Assembly (NCBI GenBank): GCA_037382365.1
Contig: JARRPZ010000139.1
Coordinates: 1-11,370 of the forward strand
Direction: 5' to 3'
Length of the DNA: 11,370 bases
From: Lentisalinibacter sp037382365
GTDB lineage: Bacteria > Pseudomonadota > Gammaproteobacteria > Steroidobacterales > Woeseiaceae
Shown: in pieces, positions 7,033-11,370 of the stretch
Layout of the letters: the number at the start of each line of letters is the position of its first letter
How positions within the stretch are numbered: position 1 is the first letter of the stretch
Notes under the pieces: model-generated
The model's input: only the letters and a program-made list of their open reading frames with translations
The model's database searches: none
What the model was told of the DNA's origin: nothing
Position numbers and translations under genes: made by a program

Positions 7033-7770
7033 TCAGCCCCTCGTCTCGCCCTCGACGGGGCCCTGAATGCGATAGTCGTCGAGCCGGGCACGGGATTTGA
7101 CGTCACCCGACTCGACGTATTCGATGAGGATCGGCAGATAGGAGAGTGCCGGCGCGAAGAAGATCGACGTGCCCTTGTCATCGCCGGGCGAGGAATACCT
7201 CACCTCCACGGCTTCGTAGGATCCCGACCGTGTCTCGATCTCCCGGGCCGGCAGCACGTCGAATTCGTAGTCCTTCCACCGGGACCGGTCGAAAACGGGG
7301 AAAGCGCCGATCGCCCGGTCGCTGCGCAGACGTTGCATGAGAGCGACGTGCACGGAAATCCTGTTCTGGCCTCCATCCCGCATCGGGAGATCGATCTCCC
7401 GGGACTTGTAGATACCGCCGACATGGTCCCCTTCAAAATGGTATCGTGCCATCCGCGCCGGATCGGCGATGGTATCCGTGCGTTCGTACTCCAGCGGGCG
7501 CACGTTGTCGCCGTCGACGAGGAAGAAAGTCTTCTCGTGAATCACACCGCGACGGAGCAGGGAGGCGAGCCCCCTGGGTTGCAGCGACGTCTCGTAGAGG
7601 TAACCATCGCCGGACCGGCTCAGGCGCAGCTGCATGGTGGCGCGCAGGGGACCGTAGCTGACCGTATAGGTAGCCTCGAACGGCGGCAGCGCGCCCCCCG
7701 GTGCCGCCGGGACATCGGGCGCCGCGAATAGCGCGGATAACAGGAGGACGGCCACGACGATGCCAGGCAC
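7033..7770 (-). CDS. DUF3108 family exported protein
   Basis: About 245 residues from GTG 7770. The start is chosen because it opens directly onto a hydrophobic signal segment (IVVAVLLLSALFA, about 4-16) ending near PAAPGG, and because the proposed minus-strand promoter would start transcription close to 7822, which disfavours the alternative in-frame GTG at 7821. The mature part fits DUF3108: FEATYTVSYGPLRATMQLRL (31-50), a GYLYETSL strand, then alternating beta strands and a late YLPILIEY segment. The family is a periplasmic or outer-membrane-associated beta-rich protein of unknown function. It stands first in the polyamine gene unit, three bases before the PuuD-type gene. The reading frame continues open far upstream to 9012, but that part is antisense to the DUF3187 gene and not coding. 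Confidence 0.8.
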   Translation of the reverse strand: MPGIVVAVLLLSALFAAPDVPAAPGGALPPFEATYTVSYGPLRATMQLRLSRSGDGYLYETSLQPRGLASLLRRGVIHEKTFFLVDGDNVRPLEYERTDTIADPARMARYHFEGDHVGGIYKSREIDLPMRDGGQNRISVHVALMQRLRSDRAIGAFPVFDRSRWKDYEFDVLPAREIETRSGSYEAVEVRYSSPGDDKGTSIFFAPALSYLPILIEYVESGDVKSRARLDDYRIQGPVEGETRG

Positions 7771-7800
7771 CGGTCTCGCTGACCGATGAACGGATCGATA

Positions 7801-7830
7801 TTGCCAGTGGCGGTTGCGCACGACTTGAAT
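7801..7830 (+). promoter_or_regulatory. Candidate promoter for the DUF3187-DUF3943 operon
   Basis: TTGCCA (7801-7806; 5 of 6 to TTGACA) and TTGAAT (7825-7830; 4 of 6) are 18 bases apart on the plus strand, giving a start near 7837 and a leader of about 20 bases before ATG 7858. It faces and overlaps the minus-strand promoter, so the two operons may compete for RNA polymerase. Confidence 0.3.
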
Positions 7831-7858
7831 AATAGCGAGCGGCTCGGGCAACCGGCAA
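7829..7858 (-). promoter_or_regulatory. Candidate promoter for the DUF3108-polyamine operon
   Basis: On the minus strand TTGCCG (7858-7853) and TATTAT (7834-7829; 5 of 6 to consensus) are separated by 18 bases. The predicted start near 7822 leaves a leader of about 50 bases before GTG 7770. It overlaps the start codon region of the divergent DUF3187 gene. Confidence 0.4.
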
Positions 7859-8904
7859 TGCGGTTGCGCCTGGAATCGGAACGGGGTCCGGCCTTGTGGG
7901 CGACGGGCCTTCTCGCAGCCCTCGTGGTCCCGGTCCTGGCGGCGTCGCCCGTCGACGCCGAAACGTGGTTTCCGATGCGCAACCATAATCCTTTTCTGCA
8001 CGTGTTCGGCATGCCGGTGACGCAGCCCGCGTCGCTGCAGCCCCGGGGATCCGGTCGCTATCGGATTTCCCTGGATGTCGCCAATCATGCCGAACAGGAC
8101 CAGACCGCGCTGGAGTCGGGCGAGACGGACGGCGAGAGCTATTTCCTGGACCTGGCCTACCGGTACGGACTCCGCGACGGCCTGGAGGTCGGGATCGACG
8201 TACCGCTCGTGGCGCACAGCGGGGGCTTCCTGGACGGGCCGATCGAGAGATGGCACGACCTCTGGGGGTTGTCGAACAGCCGACGTAGCGGCCCGCGTAA
8301 CCAGGTGGACTACCGCTACGTCGCCCCGGACGGGACTGCCTTCCGGCTGAGTTCCTCCGAGTCGGGCATCGGCGATGTCCGGCTCGGCGCCGCCCTCCGT
8401 CTGGGCAACCAGGACAGACACCGGTCGTATGCCCTGCGAGCGGGCATCAAACTGCCGACGGGGGATGCCGATACGCTGCTTGGCAGCGGGGCCACCGATT
8501 ACCATCTGTCCCTGCATGCCGACGACCGCTACTCGCTGGCCGACCGTGAACTGCGAGTCTCTGCGCTGGCCGGTATCCTGCTGCCCGGCGACAGCGACAC
8601 GCTGCCGGCCACGCAGGAGGGCGCGGTGGGCTTCGGCGGCATGGCGCTGGCGTGGCAGGCGTCCGACCGGCTGTCCCTGATGGCGCAGGTCAACGGGGAA
8701 ACTGCCTATTACGACAGCGACCTGGAGATCCTGGGCGGGAATTCCGTCCAGCTGACCGTGGGCGGCGCCTGGCATGCGCGGCGCAGCGGACTCTCGGTGC
8801 GTCTGGGCATCGTCGAGGACCTGTTCGGCAACGCCACCTCCGATTTCGCTTTCCAGCTCGCCGTCTCCTGGCGATCCCGCCCGCATGAGGCGCAGACGCC
8901 GTGA
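7858..8904 (+). CDS. DUF3187 family outer-membrane beta-barrel-like protein
   Basis: 348 residues from ATG 7858. An in-frame ATG at 7786 would add 24 residues with no signal character, whereas 7858 puts a charged n-region before a hydrophobic core (ALWATGLLAALVVPVLA, 12-28) and a likely cleavage after VDA (34). DUF3187 features follow: PMRNHNPFLHVFGMP (39-53), LAHSGGFLDG-like VAHSGGFLDGPIERWHDLWGL (118-138), GIGDVRLGAALRLG (170-183), IKLPTGD (197-203), GSGATDYHLSLH (209-220) and a C-terminal aromatic strand FAFQLAVSWR. The alternating beta strands and the terminal strand suggest an outer-membrane barrel; function is unknown. It overlaps the DUF3943 gene by one base (TGATG), so the two are translationally coupled. 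The minus-strand DUF3108 gene diverges from it. Confidence 0.85.
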   Translation: MRLRLESERGPALWATGLLAALVVPVLAASPVDAETWFPMRNHNPFLHVFGMPVTQPASLQPRGSGRYRISLDVANHAEQDQTALESGETDGESYFLDLAYRYGLRDGLEVGIDVPLVAHSGGFLDGPIERWHDLWGLSNSRRSGPRNQVDYRYVAPDGTAFRLSSSESGIGDVRLGAALRLGNQDRHRSYALRAGIKLPTGDADTLLGSGATDYHLSLHADDRYSLADRELRVSALAGILLPGDSDTLPATQEGAVGFGGMALAWQASDRLSLMAQVNGETAYYDSDLEILGGNSVQLTVGGAWHARRSGLSVRLGIVEDLFGNATSDFAFQLAVSWRSRPHEAQTP

Positions 8905-9746
8905 TGAGTCGCGCGACACTGCTCGGTATCGTCTGTCTCTTCCTGCTGCCGACGGTACAGGCCCGGGAGGCGGGGCTGACTCTGGATCCCTGGCCGCCGG
9001 GATACGAACCACCGAGTTTCGCCGGCTGCACGGGAGCGGATACGGACGAGTGCGACGTCGGATTACCGTCGGCGGACGGCCGGGACCGGGCGGGTCTCAG
9101 GCGGGATACCTGGTACTTCGTCGGTACCCAGTTCGCGGTGATCGCGATCCTGTACACGGTCCCGGAGAGCGTCAGCGGCTGGACGGACGAACAGAAAAAG
9201 GACTACAGCCTTTCCAACTGGTGGGACAACGTCACGCATCCGACCTGGGACTCGGACGACTGGTACCTGAACTACCTCCTCCACCCCTACTGGGGCGGCG
9301 CCTACTATGTGCGGGCGCGCGAGCGGGGTTATCCGGGCGCTCAGGCAGTGGCTTATTCGGCCTTGCTCTCGGCCATCTACGAATTCGGGGCCGAGGCCCT
9401 CTTCGAACCGGTATCGATACAGGATCTCATCGTCACACCCCTGGTCGGCAGCCTGGTCGGCACCTATTTCATGCACCTGCGCGACGGCATCCGCACGCGC
9501 GAGCGCGAAACGGGGGCGCGGGGTTTCGGCGACAGCGTGCTGTGGATCGCGACAGACCCCCTCGGAGCCGTAAACCGGCAGATCGACCGCTGGTTCGGCT
9601 GGGAAGAGTCCTCGGTCAGCGTCCGCCCCTATTACCTCGAAAAGACTGCCCGTCCGGACCAGTATGGCGGCCTCCCCCACGAGTTCGGCGATACCGAGTT
9701 CGGCGACACCGAGTTCGGCATTCGGTTCCACGTTGCCTGGCAGTAG
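8904..9746 (+). CDS. DUF3943 family exported protein
   Basis: 280 residues from ATG 8904, chosen over the GTG at 8901 because it forms a TGATG stop-start overlap with the DUF3187 gene. A signal peptide is clear (hydrophobic run LLGIVCLFLLPTV, cleavage near VQA 18-20). The DUF3943 core is conserved: DWYLNYLLHPYWGGAYYVRAR (about 119-139), YSALLSAIYEFGAEALFEP (151-169) and SIQDLIVTPLVGSLVG (171-186), with a short hydrophobic segment at about 75-84. Such proteins are predicted envelope proteins of unknown function. The C-terminus carries a short tandem repeat, EFGDT-EFGDT-EFG (260-272), before a final aromatic strand ending VAWQ, which may be an outer-membrane terminal strand. Confidence 0.85.
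   Translation: MSRATLLGIVCLFLLPTVQAREAGLTLDPWPPGYEPPSFAGCTGADTDECDVGLPSADGRDRAGLRRDTWYFVGTQFAVIAILYTVPESVSGWTDEQKKDYSLSNWWDNVTHPTWDSDDWYLNYLLHPYWGGAYYVRARERGYPGAQAVAYSALLSAIYEFGAEALFEPVSIQDLIVTPLVGSLVGTYFMHLRDGIRTRERETGARGFGDSVLWIATDPLGAVNRQIDRWFGWEESSVSVRPYYLEKTARPDQYGGLPHEFGDTEFGDTEFGIRFHVAWQ
9681..9720 (+). repeat. 15-bp tandem repeat inside the DUF3943 gene
   Basis: Units gagttcggcgatacc (9681-9695) and gagttcggcgacacc (9696-9710) differ at one base and are followed by a partial third unit (9711-9720). The period is five codons, so copy-number change keeps the frame and adds or removes EFGDT. Confidence 0.9.
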
Positions 9747-9817
9747 GTAGGATTGCGGCCTGCGGCAGCCCCTGACACGATCATGCGGGGGAGCGTGGAT
9801 CTGCTAGCATCCGGTGT

Positions 9818-9850
9818 CCGGCGGGCGCGACCGGCAGCGACGCCCGCCGG
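9818..9850. other. Strong GC-rich stem-loop upstream of maiA
   Basis: CCGGCGGGCG (9818-9827) and CGCCCGCCGG (9841-9850) form a perfect 10-bp stem with a 13-base loop. There is no T tract on either side, so it does not look like an intrinsic terminator. It lies 37 bases upstream of ATG 9888 in the 141-base gap after the DUF3943 gene, and could affect maiA mRNA structure or mark transcript processing. The rest of the gap shows no other clear signal. Confidence 0.6.
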
Positions 9851-9887
9851 GCGGGCACCGATGACGCAGGCGCGAGGCAGGCACACC

Positions 9888-10535
9888 ATGAAGCTCTATG
9901 GCTACTACCGCAGCAGCACGAGTTACCGCACCCGCATCGTCCTGAACCTGAAGGGCGTCGACTACGAGTACGTGCCCGTCGCGCTCGATCGCGGGGAACA
10001 GCAGGAGACGGCATTCAGGTCGGTGAACCCCATGGGCGCGGTGCCGGCACTCCAGGACCGCAACGGTGTCTTCATCCAGTCCCCCGCCATCATCGAGTAT
10101 CTGGAGGAGACCCATCCCGAACCCGCACTGCTCCCCTCAGACCCGGTCGCACGGGCCCGCGTCCGGGAGGTCGCAGCTCTCATCGCGTGCGACATCCATC
10201 CGGTCAACAACCTCCGGATCATGCGCTACATCGGCGAGCACTACGGCCAGGATCGCGAGGGCATCGCCCGCTGGTATGCGCACTGGATCCGTGCGGGTTT
10301 CGGTCCGCTGGAGGCGCTCCTGGAGGCCCGCTCGTCGGCGGGGCGCTACTGCATCGGCGACGGCGTGACCCTGGCGGACGCCTACCTGATACCGCAGGTC
10401 TACAATGCCCGGCGATTCTCGGTGCCTCTGGACGACTATCCGGTCATCCGTTCCATCGAGTCGCACTGCATCGGCTTGACGGCTTTCCTCGCGGCTCACC
10501 CGGACCGGCAGCCGGACGCGCCGGCAGCCGGGTAA
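9888..10535 (+). CDS. maiA: Maleylacetoacetate isomerase (zeta-class glutathione transferase)
   Basis: 215 residues from ATG 9888, preceded by GAGGCAGG. The frame is open upstream to 9753, but those residues are low-complexity and precede the family start. Zeta-class GST motifs are clear: SSTSYRTRIVLNLKG (9-23) covering the glutathione-activating serine region, NPMGAVPAL (47-55), QSPAIIEYLEE (64-74), DIHPVNNLR (102-110) and GDGVTLADAYLIPQVYNARRF (157-177). The enzyme isomerises maleylacetoacetate (or maleylpyruvate) to the fumaryl form using glutathione, in tyrosine/homogentisate or gentisate breakdown. No homogentisate dioxygenase or fumarylacetoacetase is in the window. The thioesterase gene follows after 17 bases and is probably co-transcribed. 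Confidence 0.92.
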   Translation: MKLYGYYRSSTSYRTRIVLNLKGVDYEYVPVALDRGEQQETAFRSVNPMGAVPALQDRNGVFIQSPAIIEYLEETHPEPALLPSDPVARARVREVAALIACDIHPVNNLRIMRYIGEHYGQDREGIARWYAHWIRAGFGPLEALLEARSSAGRYCIGDGVTLADAYLIPQVYNARRFSVPLDDYPVIRSIESHCIGLTAFLAAHPDRQPDAPAAG

Positions 10536-10552
10536 ACGAGGGAACCCGAACC

Positions 10553-10975
10553 ATGGATACGGAGCAGCGCATCAGGGACCTGAACGACACGGCACCGCCC
10601 TGCGTGCAGAGCCTGGGCGGTCGTGTCGAGGCATTCGACGCGGAACGGCACCGCATCGAAATGCGCTTCTCGATGCCGCTCGAATTCTGTCATTCGGGCA
10701 ACGTGGTGCAGGGCGGTTTCGTCACCGGCATGCTGGATGCCGCCATGGCCCATGCCGTGTTCTGCGAAGTCGGCGAGCGGATCCCGCTGCCGTCTCTCGA
10801 GATCAGCGTGAGTTTCCTCCGCCCGACCCTCGCCGGTCCTCAGCTCGCCCGCGCGCGCATCCTGCGCCTCGGACGCTCCATCGCATTCCTCGAGGGGGAG
10901 CTGTTCGATCAGGACGGCCGGCTCACGGCACGCGCGACGTCGACGGCCCGCGCCGTGCGCGATCCTGCTCCGTAG
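10553..10975 (+). CDS. PaaI-type hot-dog fold thioesterase
   Basis: 140 residues from ATG 10553, with GAGGGAA about ten bases upstream. The hot-dog thioesterase core is visible: SGNVVQGGFVTGMLDAAMAHAV (split here as the QGGFVTGMLD helix start, 53-62, with D62 in the usual acidic position, and AAMAHAV 63-69), then LEISVSFLRPTLAGP (82-96), and an ARILRLGRSIAFLEGELFD strand pair. The usual HGG of the family reads QGG here, a variation seen in some PaaI-like members. It would hydrolyse an acyl-CoA thioester; the substrate cannot be assigned. Its neighbour is maiA, and its stop lies five bases from the stop of the convergent SCP2 gene. Confidence 0.87.
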   Translation: MDTEQRIRDLNDTAPPCVQSLGGRVEAFDAERHRIEMRFSMPLEFCHSGNVVQGGFVTGMLDAAMAHAVFCEVGERIPLPSLEISVSFLRPTLAGPQLARARILRLGRSIAFLEGELFDQDGRLTARATSTARAVRDPAP

Positions 10976-10980
10976 GGACT

Positions 10981-11331
10981 TCAGCTGAACAGGCCGCTCA
11001 CCTGCATGGCCTTAGTCATGTCGCCGTCCACCCGGAGCTTGCCGCTCATGAACGCACTCATCGGCGGCAGGTCGCCGTCGATCATCGCAGAGAGATCTTC
11101 GGGACTGACGCCGAAGGTGGTCTCGGCCGGTTTGTCCTCGTTCGTGACCTCCATCGGGTTCGCCGAACCCTCGACATGGATGACGCCCTCGTCACCGAGA
11201 TCGAACTTGATCGGGAATCCGAGCGGTGTCTTGTACGCGAACGCGTTGCGCAGTTTTTCCGTCAGTTGCACGAGCACTGCCTGGGCCCTTTTGTCTGCCA
11301 CGAAATCAGCGACACTATGCTTGCTTCGCAA
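10981..11331 (-). CDS. SCP2 sterol-carrier-like domain protein
   Basis: A small single-domain protein of 116 residues if it starts at TTG 11331. No in-frame ATG exists after the in-frame TAG at 11358-11356, and no good ribosome binding site is visible before either TTG 11331 or GTG 11301 (106 residues), so the start is uncertain. SCP2 features: a beta-rich middle (FPIKFDLGDEGVIHVEG), PAETTFGVSPEDLSAMIDGDL and the hallmark C-terminal PPMSAFMSGKLRVDGDMTKAM followed by a hydrophobic LF end. Bacterial SCP2 proteins bind lipids or acyl chains; the ligand is unknown. It converges on the thioesterase gene with only five bases between stops and no terminator visible there. Confidence 0.82.
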   Translation of the reverse strand: MRSKHSVADFVADKRAQAVLVQLTEKLRNAFAYKTPLGFPIKFDLGDEGVIHVEGSANPMEVTNEDKPAETTFGVSPEDLSAMIDGDLPPMSAFMSGKLRVDGDMTKAMQVSGLFS

Positions 11332-11370
11332 AGCGCAGTCAAGCCACTGAGCGGACTACCGGCGACGGGA

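Noticed and set aside
6280..7731. Plus-strand open frame of 483 codons
   Set aside because: It is antisense to the PuuD-type and DUF3108 genes and shows no domain of its own.
7771..9012. Upstream extension of the DUF3108 frame to 9012, making a 659-residue protein
   Set aside because: This part is antisense to the DUF3187 gene, lacks family signature, and precedes a clear signal peptide that should be N-terminal.
9063..9731. Minus-strand frame of 222 codons
   Set aside because: Antisense to the DUF3943 gene, which has a signal peptide and the family core motifs.
9804..9810. TAGCAT as a -10 box for maiA
   Set aside because: No acceptable -35 hexamer lies 16-18 bases upstream, so a promoter call would be guesswork.
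10976..10980. Bidirectional terminator between the convergent thioesterase and SCP2 genes
   Set aside because: Only five bases separate the stops and I found no hairpin with a T tract on either side.

Overview
The window is a high-G+C, gene-dense stretch of a proteobacterial chromosome. The protein families (DUF3187, DUF3943 and DUF3108 envelope proteins, a SpuC-type putrescine aminotransferase, and Puu-type enzymes) suggest a gammaproteobacterium; this is inferred from family distribution and not shown by any marker gene. I saw no rRNA, tRNA, CRISPR array, insertion sequence or phage gene.

Layout. (1) Positions 1-2523, minus strand: a glycan-related pair. A secreted CBM9-like protein (2406-1636) is followed after 7 bases by a large enzyme of glycoside hydrolase/phosphorylase appearance (1628 running off the left edge). 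Upstream is a sigma70-like promoter whose -35 is overlapped by a perfect 14-bp palindrome fitting the LacI/GalR-family operator consensus. (2) Positions 2682-7770, minus strand: a polyamine-catabolism cluster read in the order DUF3108 exported protein, gamma-glutamyl-GABA hydrolase (PuuD type), glutamine-synthetase-like gamma-glutamylpolyamine synthetase (PuuA type), class III putrescine/spermidine aminotransferase (SpuC type), agmatinase (SpeB type). The first three are nearly contiguous. A terminator-like hairpin lies between the aminotransferase and agmatinase genes. (3) Positions 7858-9746, plus strand: two exported envelope proteins (DUF3187, then DUF3943) joined by a TGATG overlap and divergent from the polyamine cluster. 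(4) Positions 9888-10975, plus strand: maleylacetoacetate isomerase (zeta-class GST) and a PaaI-type hot-dog thioesterase. (5) Positions 10981-11331, minus strand: a small SCP2 sterol-carrier-like protein, convergent with the thioesterase.

How it works together: agmatinase would make putrescine from agmatine; putrescine could be glutamylated (PuuA type) and eventually released as GABA (PuuD type), or directly transaminated (SpuC type). The oxidase and aldehyde dehydrogenase steps are not in the window. The PuuA-type protein lacks an internal block of about 75 residues in frame that normally carries active-site residues. It is either a pseudo-enzyme, a recent deletion, or an assembly artefact, and this is the strongest anomaly. 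The other point most worth pursuing is the uncharacterised large sugar-active enzyme and its CBM9 partner under a LacI-type operator.
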